This document shows, piece by piece, positions 51,933 to 62,909 of a DNA stretch of 64,000 nucleotides. Position 1 is the first letter of the stretch, and each line of letters begins with the position of its first letter. Source of the stretch: Azolla caroliniana (Eukaryota; Polypodiophyta); the NCBI GenBank assembly GCA_043228905.1, contig JBHGNT010000013.1, forward strand, positions 21,080,001 through 21,144,000, given 5' to 3'. The notes under the pieces were generated by a model. It worked only from the letters and a program-made list of their open reading frames with translations. It was not told where the DNA came from and did not search any database. Made by a program: the position numbers and the translations under genes.

Positions 51933-53747
51933 ATGAGGAAGACGATGGCTGACACGGCACAACAGGGGAACTCTGATACAACGTCCCCGACATCCTCTTC
52001 ACGGTCAGCTGTCACAGTCGTCTTCACACCGGAAGAAGAAGCGATGCTGAAAACAGAGGTAAGCCGCCTGCACTCCTATTCAATAGTATGCAGGGTTATA
52101 GGATTAAGACCAAATAGAGGAGATTTACGGGATCTCCTCCAGGCAGCCTTTCAGCATCACATCGGAAAAATAATTGATGTTCAATTCCTTGGACATGGTT
52201 TCTATCACTTAGAATTGGATACGGCAGAATCCATATTGATAATGTTAAAGGCTAATATGATTAATATTCGCAATGTGATTGCTTGTTTTATGCCATGGCA
52301 ACCGGCTTTTGATCCCGTCCAAATGTTAAGTTCCGGACATCGGTTGATTTCGATTTCCGTAATTTTCCCAAGAATTCCTAAAGAATATATGGCTGTGCTT
52401 CCATCAATTGCAGCAAGAATCGGCACGGTCCTTCCTCCATGGGTGGAGGCATTAGAAGCGAAGATGTCAGGATACCCATCAATTCGCATATTAGTTCCCT
52501 CAATGGAAAATCTACCGTCTCAGGTACTTTTACCATCAATTACCGGGAATTCAACGTTTATGCAAAAACTGGAATATGTAGGTATGCCTGGGCAGTGCTT
52601 TTATTGTAAACAAAAAGGTCATGTATTAAAAGATTGTCCAAGGAAAAAGAAGGGAGATGGTTCCCAGAATGGCCTAAGTAATGAACATATAGAGGCTAAT
52701 CACGTTAAGTTGAATAGAAATCAACAAACACATCTACGTGAAGGAATAGAGAAAGGAAAGAATGTTAAGACTTCCAAGGATGAAAAACGGAAAAGTATTC
52801 AACCCTCCCAAGATGAGGTGTGGAAGACAATTGAAAAAAGGCACACAATACCTAATAAGAGCATAGAATCTAAGAGTGATCACGTAAATACAAGCCGTTA
52901 TGAAGTCTTACAAGAACCGGATAATTCTTTGCCTCAAAATGAGGTTAATTTAGGCCAAACCAGTAAGGGTTCTGAACAATCTATTCTTGTTGGAGAAGAG
53001 ACCGAATCAGTCAACAATCTCGTTAGGTCCACTCAGGAAACAAAAATGACATCAAGTAAAGAACATTTTAAAGAGTCTAGTGCATCTCGACCAAGTCATA
53101 GATCTATAAAAAGATCATCTACCTTGAGGGGGCTGAATGCGAATTTCATTCGCACAATTCCGTTAAAGTCCTTAGTAGAAAATAATTGTGATGTGGAAGT
53201 CACTAGATGGAATGCCACATACGGATTTGAGTCTTTGAAATTTTTGGGAGACATGGTTGATAATGGGAATGCAGCAATACGAGTCCATGTTCTTTTCAGA
53301 TCTATGCAATCTCTAGTAGGATTTTCATTTCCTTTCTGTGGATATGAAAAACAAACATGGGTAGCAGCGGATGTTCGATTGGCTGTTAGACAGCAAACAT
53401 TACACTTTGCAAAATATGTTAATTGTGACAATTTTGGGGAAACATTATTAAGGGGACTTGAGGGAGCAACTATGCAACTTTTGCCAGTGTCTGATGTGAT
53501 GGGGCGGAGGCAGGTGGTTGTTGCTTTAGACTCTAACATTCTTCCAAATTGTGGATATACATATATTCATGAAGATGGATTATCGGAAGGCCAAGTATTG
53601 GCTAAAGCTCATCATCATTATAGAATGATACGTGATGCGATACCCTTATCAGGTTCAATAAACGGTGAGCAAGATGGCAATGAGGTCACTCTAGAGCCAT
53701 TAATGAAAAACAGGAAATTGGCATCACAACAACCTAAATTTTCCTAA
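51933..53747 (+). CDS. ORF1: LINE ORF1 protein (RNA-binding, zinc knuckle)
   Basis: 604 codons. The N-terminal ~200 residues resemble the plant L1 ORF1 RNA-binding region (DUF4283-like: VQFLGHGFYHLELDTAES, MPWQPAFDP). It is followed by a CCHC knuckle CFYCKQKGHVLKDC at C222, C225, H230 and C235. The middle (about 240-390) is polar and probably disordered; the C-terminus is not recognised. An ATG four codons downstream (51945) is an alternative start. The stop TAA is directly followed by the ORF2 ATG, so ORF2 could be made by termination-reinitiation. It should bind LINE RNA in a ribonucleoprotein particle. Confidence 0.88.
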   Translation: MRKTMADTAQQGNSDTTSPTSSSRSAVTVVFTPEEEAMLKTEVSRLHSYSIVCRVIGLRPNRGDLRDLLQAAFQHHIGKIIDVQFLGHGFYHLELDTAESILIMLKANMINIRNVIACFMPWQPAFDPVQMLSSGHRLISISVIFPRIPKEYMAVLPSIAARIGTVLPPWVEALEAKMSGYPSIRILVPSMENLPSQVLLPSITGNSTFMQKLEYVGMPGQCFYCKQKGHVLKDCPRKKKGDGSQNGLSNEHIEANHVKLNRNQQTHLREGIEKGKNVKTSKDEKRKSIQPSQDEVWKTIEKRHTIPNKSIESKSDHVNTSRYEVLQEPDNSLPQNEVNLGQTSKGSEQSILVGEETESVNNLVRSTQETKMTSSKEHFKESSASRPSHRSIKRSSTLRGLNANFIRTIPLKSLVENNCDVEVTRWNATYGFESLKFLGDMVDNGNAAIRVHVLFRSMQSLVGFSFPFCGYEKQTWVAADVRLAVRQQTLHFAKYVNCDNFGETLLRGLEGATMQLLPVSDVMGRRQVVVALDSNILPNCGYTYIHEDGLSEGQVLAKAHHHYRMIRDAIPLSGSINGEQDGNEVTLEPLMKNRKLASQQPKFS

Positions 53748-56700
53748 ATGCGAGTAATGTCATGGAATGTTCAAGGGTTAGGAGGCCCCTTATATAGACG
53801 ATACAAATATCGTCTCCGTCAAGAAATCAACAAATGCATAGTGGGTGGACCCCTAGATTTTCTTTTAATACAAGAACATCATCTAAATACTTTTAGAATT
53901 TCTCGGTACGGTTCCATTCTACCTGGGAACTGGGACATGTTTTGGTCTCCCGCAATAGGCAACACGGAAGTCCGAGGAGGGGTGTGTATGGCTATTTCAC
54001 AAAGATGGATATCATCCATTATTCAAAAACAAGTGGTTATTCCAGGAAGGGCTCAATTTGTTATTATCCAAGAGGAAGAGACTACATGGGGACTTTTAAA
54101 TATATATGCTCCCAATACTGCAACGGCGCGGCAACAATTTTGGAAAGATTTATTAAATAAATTGCCGTCACTTGATCATTGGTGTATTGCTGGTGATTTT
54201 AATATGCTTGAGGATCCCATCGATAGAATGGGAGGTAGCTCAATCACGATACATGGTCATGAGCTAACAATGTGGGAACAATTGGTGTTTTCCTTACAAA
54301 TGTTAGACGCTTGGCATGCGCCTTCCATGGTTCGTACAAACACCTCACTTTTGTTTTCAAGATCAGATAGGCAAGTAAATGGTACTAATCTAGCTCGCTT
54401 GGATAGATTTTATTTATCTGGCAAATTTATTTCAGCAACGGGTACTGTGCATATAATGCCAGGAACTACCTTTTCTGATCATGCTCCAATTATTCTTTCA
54501 CTCTCGACTCAAAAGAATAAAGAATTTGTCAATCTGAAGATTCCTGAAGAGCTGTTGTTAGACAATAATTTCTCATCACAGGTGATTGATTTATGGTCGC
54601 AAAAAGATGTTGGGCAAGAATCAATGACTATGCGGGTAGCTAATGGCCTACAAAGAATTTCAGAATTTTTCAGGTGTAAATCTAAGGAAAGGTTTGCTAT
54701 GATGAAAGAAAGGGAGAAAAGGTCTCGTGCTTCTCTTGTTTCCTTGCAACGGTTACAAGAACGTTACCCACACTGTACTTGGATTGCCGAGAAACTTGGG
54801 TCAACAAAACAAGAACTAGCTGAACTATTAGAAAAGCGTGCAGAATTTCAATATCATCGTAGGGCAGCTAATTGGACCCAAGTGGGTGACAAATGTACAG
54901 TTGAGTTTTTTCATTCAAAGAGACCTAATTATAATGCGGTTTCAATCAAACAACTACAACATGAGAATGGGACCATCTCATCTGATTCTCAAGTAATGAG
55001 AGAAATAGCCACAAGATACTATTCTAACCTACTATCAGCTGTTTCTTTCTCTGATGAAGAATTAGTATGTCGGTCACATGTATGGAATAAGTTGAAGTCA
55101 AGAATAACAGAGGATATGAATGCAAGTCTTCAAGATGTTCTTACATGTCATGAATTAACTGAAGCACTTCACGCTTTGCCTAAAAATTGTTGTCCAGGTG
55201 TGGATGGTCTAACCCCAACATTTTTTATTAAATATTGGGACGTATTCAAAGCAGATTTATGCACAGCATTTCAGCAAATTCTTCGAGAGGGTAGGATGCC
55301 TTCTCAGTTTACAGAAGGATTGATTTATCTTATTCCTAAATCAGACGGTCCTTCACTCAACATCAAGAAATGGCGGCCGATTACACTACTAAATACAGTG
55401 TATAAAATTTTGGCTAAAGCAATTAGTATACGACTCAGCACCATAATGCCTACAGTTATACATCCGACTCAAACAGGATTCATTCGAGAAAGAAGTATTT
55501 TGGATAATGTGTACACATTTTGGGAATCTGTGGCCTTGGCAACTAAATCTAATCAAAAGTTGGTTGTTCTTATGCTTGATTTTGAGAAAGCATATGATCG
55601 TGTTGACTGGGAATTTTTACAAGGGGTATTGATTCGCTTTGGATTTTCAAAAGAATGGATAAAAGGTATTTCCTCATTATATAATGCTGCACAAAGCCGA
55701 GTCTTGTTGGCTGGAGATTATGGCCCTTTGTTTTATATTTCTCGATCAGTTCGTCAGGGTTGTCCACTGGCTCCCTTTCTATTCCTGTTTTTTGCTGAGG
55801 CAATGATTTCTTTTTTGAATGCTGCTGATATTGGTATACGTGGACTATGCACTCCACTCTCACATATAGAAGTAAGGGATGCTGAATTTGCAGATGACAC
55901 TGCCCTATACTTAAAAGGTGATTTGGAAAATTTGGAAAAAACAGAAGAGGCCATATCCACATTCTGTAAGGCTTCAGGTGCATTGGTTAATTGGAACAAG
56001 TCCTTTGCATTTTGGGTGGGAGATGTAAATCCTCCGTTATGGAACCCGCACCCGCAATTTCGATGGATACCATCAGGTTGCCCAGTTCGGTACCTAGGAT
56101 GTACTATAGGTGTTGATCTTTCGATGGAAAATCAAGTGGCTCCCCTCTTATTGTCTTTGAGGCAAAAACTGTTATTATGGAGTTCAGCTAAGTTGTCTTT
56201 TGCTGGTAGGGTTATAGTTGCCAATCAGGTGTTATTGGCGTCAACATGGTATGTTTTGTCATGTTGGATATTCTCCAAGTCATGTATTCTGAAAATACGC
56301 AGATTGATTCGTAATTTTCTATGGTCTGGCAAATCGGAAGGAAATGCTCGGTCTAAAGTAAAATGGGATGTTATTACCTTACCTCGCTCTAAAGGAGGAC
56401 TAGGTATTATTGATCCAGTAGACCAATCAAGAGCACTATTAAGTAAGTTGCTCATTAGAGGATTTACGCCGGGGAAAGAGATATGGAAAATACTATTACT
56501 CGACCGCTGTTCAGACTGCTTTCCTCGATTAGGTGCCCCTTGGTCTAAGGATGTAAACTGGATATTTAGGGAAAATTTCAGAGTACCTGCAGCTAACAAG
56601 TGGGAAGACAGGTTTATTAGAACAGTATTTTCGGCATGGAAACAAGTATTACCTGGTTTGCTTCGCAATAAACCTAAGCCCAATCATTATATTGAGTATA

Positions 56701-58091
56701 TTAGACAAAGGATAGTTTGGAATCCGTTGTTTACAACATCAGATGGTTCGCTGTTGGGTTCTAGACAATGGTTATCATGGGGAAAAATGGCAGAAGGTCC
56801 TGCAAAAACTGTTCAGACATGGCAACGTTTTTTATCAAGGTCATGGGAAGAACAAAAAGAAATCCTAGGTAGTATGCATGGGGGACAAATAATGTACCAA
56901 CAAATTCAAGAGGCTATGAGTAGATTTCCTATTCCACCCAATAACTCTAATCACAGATGGGTTGGGGTCTTTTCAAGATTGGAAGTACTCTTGGCTGTTA
57001 AAGGATATTCAGATGATAAGACCTACCGATCCTTTGAGGTGGATGAAGCAAACCAATTGACACAATCCGGGGAAATGAGGATAGATTACCCTTATGCTAT
57101 GGAACACAAGATAAGAATCATCGGATATGCTGACCGGAAATGGTACATTGACCCAATGATTGGGGAAATAAAGGCACATTGGAAGTTGTGGGTGTTGGCT
57201 AAAATACCGGTTTTCAGATTAGAATGGGACCCAATGGATTATCAGTGGACAGACCCTTTTACGGGTAACAAATTTAATTTCTTCCAATATTCTGTACAGT
57301 TAGGAAGACATGTGCTTTCAGATATACGAGATGTGACACCGGCTGCTTTTCAATTTTGGAATCAACAAGGTATTACTCCCCAATTCCTGGCAAATTTTTG
57401 GGTAGTGTTATGGGCTAGAAAACAGCCACACCAAATATTGCATGTACAATGGTTGCTTGTACATCGAGCCTTGCCAGTTGGCACCTGGCTGCATAGGATG
57501 GGAGTAGAGTCTACTTGCGCACGATGTCGTTTACAAATGGAAACTCACAAACATTGCTTATGGGAATGTATTGAGTCTCAATTGATATGGCAACGTCTCC
57601 TTAGAATTTTTGCTAATTATTTCTCCCCGTTGGTTTTCACTTGGGGTATGGTGGTTTGGACATCTCTTGTCCGTGATGTATTTCATTATGATAACGAATC
57701 AATGGACCATGGATTTTGCACTAAATTTGGAAGAGTACATAAAGTACCATTGTTGTCACTACAGTTTACAGGAATACGAAAGGAAGTCCAACCAGTATGG
57801 GAGATATTGAGTAGTACCACTATATATCATATTTGGAAGACTAGGTGCTCTCTTATTTTCCAACAACTGAAAACACCACCGGCCGAATTGGTCTCAAATA
57901 TTTGGTTAGACATAGTGCATACTTTGAAGGGCCAATGGGATGGTATTATTGGTGACTCTGATGCTAAGATTGCTCAACGGCATGAGTTTATCACTATATG
58001 GAAACCTTCTCCATTCATGACAGCCAACTATGGTACTCCTTATTGGCATTATCAACCTCCGAAATGGTTGTTTCCCCCCCCAATTACATAG
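53748..58091 (+). CDS. ORF2: LINE ORF2 protein: endonuclease, reverse transcriptase, zf-RVT
   Basis: 1447 codons without a stop. The APE-type endonuclease (1-250) has Asn7, Glu43, Asp150/Asn152 (GDFNML) and Asp244-His245 (SDHAPI). The reverse transcriptase (about 470-760) has RPITLLN, MLDFEKAYDRV, RQGCPLAPFLF and the catalytic FADD (714-717). The zf-RVT domain shows CARCRLQMETHKHCLWEC from residue 1257. There is no separate RNase H domain after it. The protein would nick target DNA and copy LINE RNA at the nick. It is typical of plant L1 elements. Confidence 0.95.
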   Translation: MRVMSWNVQGLGGPLYRRYKYRLRQEINKCIVGGPLDFLLIQEHHLNTFRISRYGSILPGNWDMFWSPAIGNTEVRGGVCMAISQRWISSIIQKQVVIPGRAQFVIIQEEETTWGLLNIYAPNTATARQQFWKDLLNKLPSLDHWCIAGDFNMLEDPIDRMGGSSITIHGHELTMWEQLVFSLQMLDAWHAPSMVRTNTSLLFSRSDRQVNGTNLARLDRFYLSGKFISATGTVHIMPGTTFSDHAPIILSLSTQKNKEFVNLKIPEELLLDNNFSSQVIDLWSQKDVGQESMTMRVANGLQRISEFFRCKSKERFAMMKEREKRSRASLVSLQRLQERYPHCTWIAEKLGSTKQELAELLEKRAEFQYHRRAANWTQVGDKCTVEFFHSKRPNYNAVSIKQLQHENGTISSDSQVMREIATRYYSNLLSAVSFSDEELVCRSHVWNKLKSRITEDMNASLQDVLTCHELTEALHALPKNCCPGVDGLTPTFFIKYWDVFKADLCTAFQQILREGRMPSQFTEGLIYLIPKSDGPSLNIKKWRPITLLNTVYKILAKAISIRLSTIMPTVIHPTQTGFIRERSILDNVYTFWESVALATKSNQKLVVLMLDFEKAYDRVDWEFLQGVLIRFGFSKEWIKGISSLYNAAQSRVLLAGDYGPLFYISRSVRQGCPLAPFLFLFFAEAMISFLNAADIGIRGLCTPLSHIEVRDAEFADDTALYLKGDLENLEKTEEAISTFCKASGALVNWNKSFAFWVGDVNPPLWNPHPQFRWIPSGCPVRYLGCTIGVDLSMENQVAPLLLSLRQKLLLWSSAKLSFAGRVIVANQVLLASTWYVLSCWIFSKSCILKIRRLIRNFLWSGKSEGNARSKVKWDVITLPRSKGGLGIIDPVDQSRALLSKLLIRGFTPGKEIWKILLLDRCSDCFPRLGAPWSKDVNWIFRENFRVPAANKWEDRFIRTVFSAWKQVLPGLLRNKPKPNHYIEYIRQRIVWNPLFTTSDGSLLGSRQWLSWGKMAEGPAKTVQTWQRFLSRSWEEQKEILGSMHGGQIMYQQIQEAMSRFPIPPNNSNHRWVGVFSRLEVLLAVKGYSDDKTYRSFEVDEANQLTQSGEMRIDYPYAMEHKIRIIGYADRKWYIDPMIGEIKAHWKLWVLAKIPVFRLEWDPMDYQWTDPFTGNKFNFFQYSVQLGRHVLSDIRDVTPAAFQFWNQQGITPQFLANFWVVLWARKQPHQILHVQWLLVHRALPVGTWLHRMGVESTCARCRLQMETHKHCLWECIESQLIWQRLLRIFANYFSPLVFTWGMVVWTSLVRDVFHYDNESMDHGFCTKFGRVHKVPLLSLQFTGIRKEVQPVWEILSSTTIYHIWKTRCSLIFQQLKTPPAELVSNIWLDIVHTLKGQWDGIIGDSDAKIAQRHEFITIWKPSPFMTANYGTPYWHYQPPKWLFPPPIT

Positions 58092-58156
58092 AACTTTGAA
58101 TCTTGTAAAATGACTATACTAATGACAGGATATCTTTATAAAAATAAAAATAAAAG

Positions 58157-58478
58157 GTTTTATACGTATTAAATCTATATTTAAAACACTTAGAATAAGT
58201 TAGTATAATGGTATATTTAAAACACTTAGAATAAGTCTGCATGGAGGTGCAGTGTTCGAATCTTGCCCTATGCACGTAACAAAAATTTTAATGTTTCTTT
58301 TATCTACAATTGTGTCTCTTCATCCCGTAAGAGACTCTCACCGGCCTTCTTCATCCGGCTCTTCCTTGCCGATTCCTCCTTGCCGGTTTCTCTTCGTCCG
58401 GTTCTCACCGGGTATTTCATTCTCTATCCAGATGGACAAAATGCAATTTCCACGTAGTGTGTAAATTACACTACGACA
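58157..58478 (-). repeat. G5 5' LTR, right piece (after the LINE)
   Basis: It matches 23744-24079 of the other LTR, beginning with the second copy of the LINE target duplication. It has a short local duplication of ATATTTAAAACACTTAGAAT (58179 and 58214 areas) inside the tRNA-like region. ACGT at 58479-58482 is the G5 target duplication. Confidence 0.9.
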
Positions 58479-60464
58479 ACGTACGTGACACACCCGAATA
58501 CCTTCAGATCCCGGTAGGACACTTCCTTACCGGTTCAGACTCTCTGTGGTGTGTCTCCATCCAAGGGTATTGAGGGTGATCTGTTCATCACATATGTCGC
58601 TGTCGACAATGCCTCAACCCAAAACTTCTTGGGTAGTTTTGCATGCGCCAGCATACTCTGGACCCTCTCCATTATGGTCTGGTTCATCCTCTCGGCCAAC
58701 CCGTTTAGTTCCGGCGTCTTCGGCACGGTAAATTCGAGCCGGATTCCCTTCAAGCGACAGTACTCCTCGAACTGCCCCCAGTATTCTCCTCCGTTATCTG
58801 CTCGAACTGCCTTCAGCTTCCGGTCGGTTTCTCTTTCCACTCTTGCGTGGAGTTCTTTGAAGACGGATAACACTTGATCCTTCGTCTTCAATGGTGTGGC
58901 CCACAGCTTCCGGATGTGGTCGTCTATGAATGTCACAAAGTACTGCGATCCGGCATGTGACTTCGTGTCCATTTGACACACATCAGTATGCACCAACTCC
59001 AGTGGTGCATTACGTCTCATCGGTGGCCTTAATCGGAAGGAGGTCCGGTTTTGTTTACCAGCTAGGCAGTCTATGCACCTCTCCAGATGCATGTCCTTCA
59101 CCGGAATGATGCAAGCCTCTTCATCCCCTTCTCACTCATGTGATACAGCCTCTTGTGCCACAGCTCACTGGCAGTGTCGGAAGCCACGTTCACTTCTTCC
59201 GGGCATAACCGGGCATTCATCAAGTACAGTGTGTTGACCTTCCGGTCCCGAGCCACAATCAGGCTCCCTTTGTTGAACTTCATAACACCGTTCCGGATGC
59301 TACCCGTGTAGCCTTCATCATCTAGCCGACCGGTTGATATCAGGTTCAGACGAACCTCCGGAACGTGTCGGACATCCTTCAGCAGCAGCTTGCATCCGGT
59401 TGGTGTTGTCAACCACACGTCTCCTATGCCGACAATTCAGCATGTACCTTCATTCCCCATCCGGACACAGTCGTGACCACCGGCTAAGTAGGATGAGAAG
59501 CATTTCCGGTCCGGGGTAAGGTGGAACGACGCTCCGGAGTCGACCACCCAAGTCATCTCGTCGCCGGCAAGGTTTAGCTCACTCTCCTCGGTGATGAGCA
59601 TCAACTCTTCTTCACTTGCCGCGATTGCCATCGTTCCCTTCCGGTCCGGCCGCCTCCGGTCTTTACCATTCCGGTCCAGAGTCTGCTTCGAATCGGTACC
59701 ATCGGTTTCCTTGTCTTTTCGGAAGTGCCGACAGTTCTTCTGGAAGTGTCCCGGCTTGCCGCAATAGAAGCAGGTAGGCCTCCCCCTTGACTTTGACCGT
59801 GTCCCCGACTTCTCCCAGTTCTAAGGACTACGGTCCTTTGTCTTCCGCGTTCCGATTCGGTAATGAGCGCTTTGGAGTCAGAGCTCGTATCCTTATATTT
59901 CCAGAGCGCCTCCTCATCTAGCAAGCTCGACTTCACTCTTGCCAGGGATAACCGTTTCCCTTCCGGCCAGGCATTGCCTAAAGTGACAACCAACGTCTCC
60001 CAGCTATTTGGGAGGGAACCGAGTAGGAGTAGTGCTAGTACCTCATTGGTGAGAGGTACTTCCAATGATATTGCCTGGTGGATCAGCCCCTAGAAGGCAT
60101 TCATGTGCTCCGCCATGGTGGAGCCATCTTGGTACCGGAGTCTTACTAGCTTCCGAAGTACCGAAACCTGATTCACAACATTTTTTTTTTGAAACATAAT
60201 GTCGATCTTCTCCCAGAGCTCATGAGCCTTGCTCTCTTCATTGAAGTTTTTGAATAGACTCATGTCGATGAAGCACCATATGTAAGCGGTTGTCTTCATG
60301 TGCATCACCTCCCATATCGTGGCGTCGATTTTGTCCGGTCTCTTGTCCCCGAACTGAACCGGAAACCAAAGATCTTTAACCACAAGCATGTCCCTCATCT
60401 TCGACTTCCACACCGAATAGTTGGAGCCTGTGAGCTTGAACATGCCTCCCAACGAATCGTCCAT
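58479..60464 (-). pseudogene. C1 polyprotein, Gag to integrase, broken
   Basis: From the ATG at 60464 (MDDSLGGMFKLTG): Gag pieces at 60090-60464 and 59601-60065, a zinc knuckle region near 59750-59780, protease VVDSGASFHLT (59437-59631), and integrase finger and core (59098-59418, 58535-59101; HTDVCQMD, RADNGGEYW, NGLAERMNQT). Frame changes near 59830, 59430-59600 and 59100, and a TAG at 60090-60092 where a Trp codon is expected, break it. It is more diverged from C2 and C3 than they are from each other. The integrase is cut by G5 and resumes at 23244. Confidence 0.88.
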
Positions 60465-60480
60465 TTTTCTGTGTCGTTTC

Positions 60481-60492
60481 GCTCTGATACCA
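60481..60492 (-). promoter_or_regulatory. C1 primer binding site (initiator tRNA-Met)
   Basis: Minus-strand TGGTATCAGAGC, three bases from the 5' LTR. Confidence 0.9.
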
Positions 60493-60495
60493 GTT

Positions 60496-60760
60496 TGATA
60501 GGAATACACGCTTCTTAAAACACAACGCTCGGCCACAACCGAGTCTAGGATCAAACACAGAAAACGGGTAAGGTATGCACAACACAGTGAAGAGAAGAGT
60601 ACACAGGATGTTAACGTGGAAAACCCAAACTAGGGAAAAACCACGGCAGCCCACAGACTGCAAACTATCACTATATCACAATGTACAATAATAAAGCACC
60701 GAGGCAACGACCTCGAGCTTGCTATCTTCGCCACAAACGGCGGTTACAAGAGAGGCAACG

Positions 60761-60829
<69 letters not shown>

Positions 60830-61150
60830 GCTCTGTACACAGTTACGCACTCAAATCTCGCACCAACGAGAATGACAACAACTACACTAAGCTTGCCCTA
60901 AGTCATATTTATACTAATATGAATTTTTGGCTATTTACAAATATAGCTCCAATGGACTCTCAGAAACATATTTACGAATATGTCCCTTCATCCAATGAGC
61001 ACTCCTCACCGGGCCTGCATCATCCGGCTCTTGCCGGGCACTCGTCATCCGGTTCTCACCGGGTCTTCCGTTACCGGGTACTCCACATCCGGATTCTTAT
61101 CAACACTGTTCTTATCACTTCCCATCCGGAGGGACCTGTTTCCTAACAAA
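60496..61150 (-). repeat. C1 5' LTR
   Basis: 655 bp, TGATAGGAATACACG...TTTCCTAACA in plus-strand reading. A long (CT)n microsatellite lies at 60763-60828. The general layout (TATA region near 60905, CCGG-rich end) is shared with the C2 LTR. Confidence 0.88.
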
Positions 61151-62342
61151 AGGTAAAGTACAATGCCGACGGTTCAGTTAACCGGTATAAGGCCCGGTTA
61201 GTCGCGAAGGGATACGCATAGAGCCACGGAATCGACTACGACGAGACCTTCGCTCCGGTACCGAAGTTGACGACGGTTCGTGTGGTACTGTTGGTTGTTG
61301 TGGCAAGGGGGTGGCAACTTCAACAGATGGACGTGAAGAATGTGTTTCTTCAAGGTGACCTTGAAGAATAGGTCTATATGTTCCAACCTCCCGATTTTCA
61401 GTCGGAGATGAACAAGTCGGCAGTGTTTTGGCTTAAGAAGTCGCTTTACGGTCTTAAACAAGCCCCTCCAGCTTGGAACTTTATTGGGATCGAGTTAATC
61501 CGAACCCCTGATGGCATATTGCTCTCACAACGACACTATGTGTTCAATATGCTGGACAAGTTCGGCATGACGGAATGCCGACCTGTCTCCACACCCCTGG
61601 ACCTGAACCAGAAGCTCCGTCCTAACTCCAGATCGTCCTTCGATGAGAAACGGTTCTGACATATTGTCGAAAGCCCGATATACTTGACAATCACCCGACC
61701 GACATCAGTTATCCGGTCGGTGTGATCAACCAATTCAGGAAGAAGCCAACCGTGGAGCACCTTTTGTGCGCGCATCGAATATTGTGGTATGTGAGCGACA
61801 TGAAGGACAGATGCCGATTGAGGACTATTGTAATGGCATGGTATAACTGAAGAGCTAGTCCGATACACAGATGCCGATTGGGTTCGTGATGAATCGGATC
61901 GCCGATCCACCTCCGATTACATGTTTTCTCTAGGTAGCGCGGTTGTTGCATGGAGCAGCAAAAAGCAGCCAACAGTGGCTCTATCGAGCACTGAGGCTGA
62001 ATAGTGGGGCGCTACCAATGCCACCTGTGAAGCCACTTGGCTTTGGCAACTGCTGCAAGATCTCCAGATCGAGGTGCCGACCTCAATCTTAATGTACTGT
62101 GACAACATAAGTAACATACAGCTCGCCAAGAACCCCGTATTCCATGCTCGAACAAAGCACATAGAAGTACATTATCACTTCGTGCATGAGCGGGTCTTGA
62201 GCAGTGAAGTCGAAGTTCGGTATGTTCAGACGCATCAGCAAGTTGCAGACATCTTCGCCAAACTGCTCATATCAGACAAGTAGTAGCACTTCACCGAAAT
62301 GCTTGGTGTTCAGCATCTCGACATGCCGCACTTTAGGGGGAG
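61151..62342 (+). pseudogene. C4: degraded Ty1/copia RT and RNase H, host of C1
   Basis: The plus strand encodes copia RT pieces in more than one frame with stops: [37 protein letters not shown] and KKSLYGLKQAPPAWNF. It then jumps to IELIRTPDGILLSQRHYVFNM; the segment that should contain YVDD is missing. The RNase H region follows (ADWVRDESDRRSTSDY, ALSSTEAE, SILMYCDNISNIQLAKN, RTKHIEVHYHFVHE). A PPT-like CTTTAGGGGGAG is at 62331-62342. It is an old, inactive remnant cut at its left by C1. Confidence 0.88.
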
Positions 62343-62909
62343 AACGGGCAAAGGCAAAGAAACTGGTGATGGCACCAGACAAGGAACCGGAAAGGGAAGA
62401 ACCAACAAAGGGGGAGACAAGAGGAAAAAGGAAGCCGAGTCGACGAAGGAAGTTGGCACATCCGAAGAAGTCGGAACGAGCGACAATGGTTGTAGAGCAA
62501 GAAGGACATAGGCGACCTTGCGCAATGATCTGGTTTTCTTCCTCGATGAGGCACCCAAGGTGCGTAAACCGTACTTTGCATCCTTTACACTTATGAGCAA
62601 CACAAGATGGGGGATAATTAACTCTATATTAAATTAGCATTATCATCTTCAAATACAAAAATACCTACAATGAGGTATATATAGATCTCATGTGCAAGGG
62701 TGCACATGTGTGAGGATAATATAGGTACAAAACTGTAAGTCCTATATTAAATGTACTTGGGAGTGGAGGATCTAAATATCCCACTTAGGTACAAGGTCCT
62801 AGTTAAGGCGTTATAGTCAACACTTCTAACTAGATTCTATCTAGGTAACTACAAAGCTACATGGTTGACTAACTAACTAAACTAAGTTGAGCTTGATTTC
62901 TCAACATGC
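62343..62909. other. Stretch without recognisable genes after C4
   Basis: It should begin with the C4 3' LTR if the PPT call is right, but I see no clear TG...CA boundary. Small frames here (to 62511 and 62596) are rich in Lys, Glu and Gly and have no recognised domain. From about 62600 the sequence is A/T-rich without features. Confidence 0.5.

Larger units (their letters stand above)
51794..58156 (+). mobile_element. Full-length L1-type LINE with intact ORF1 and ORF2
   Basis: 6.36 kb, inserted in the G5 5' LTR and flanked by the perfect 16-bp duplication GTTTTATACGTATTAA (51778-51793 and 58157-58172), as expected for target-primed reverse transcription. It starts with a GACACA-rich 5' end and finishes in an A-rich tail (AAAATAAAAATAAAAG). 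Both ORFs are uninterrupted and all checked catalytic residues are present, so it may be competent for movement. Confidence 0.95.
23247..58478 (-). mobile_element. G5: Ty3/gypsy element (G1 family) carrying G6 and the LINE
   Basis: LTRs end TGTCG...CGACA, with a 4-bp target duplication ACGT (23243-23246 and 58479-58482) in C1. Removing G6 and the LINE leaves about 7.3 kb. Minus-strand order: 5' LTR (58478 to 51281, split by the LINE), PBS, gag-pro (51263 to 49369, continuing 27793-27669 beyond G6), frameshift signal, pol, hairpin, PPT and 3' LTR. The LTRs differ at several percent of positions and all genes are broken, so it is older than its inserts. Confidence 0.92.
22798..61150 (-). mobile_element. 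C1: old Ty1/copia retrotransposon, interrupted by G3 and G5
   Basis: Two pieces of one minus-strand copia element lie on either side of G5: 22798-23246 and 58479-60495, followed by its 5' LTR (60496-61150). The protein order is continuous across the G5 insertion when compared with C2 and C3. G3 inserted at its left, so its 3' end is outside the window. Stops and frameshifts are present throughout. It lies within copia C4, whose sequence resumes at 61151. Confidence 0.88.

Noticed and set aside
62204-62596. A Lys/Glu-rich protein after C4 RNase H
   Set aside because: It overlaps the C4 polyprotein end in another frame and continues into low-complexity sequence. No domain or start signal supports it.
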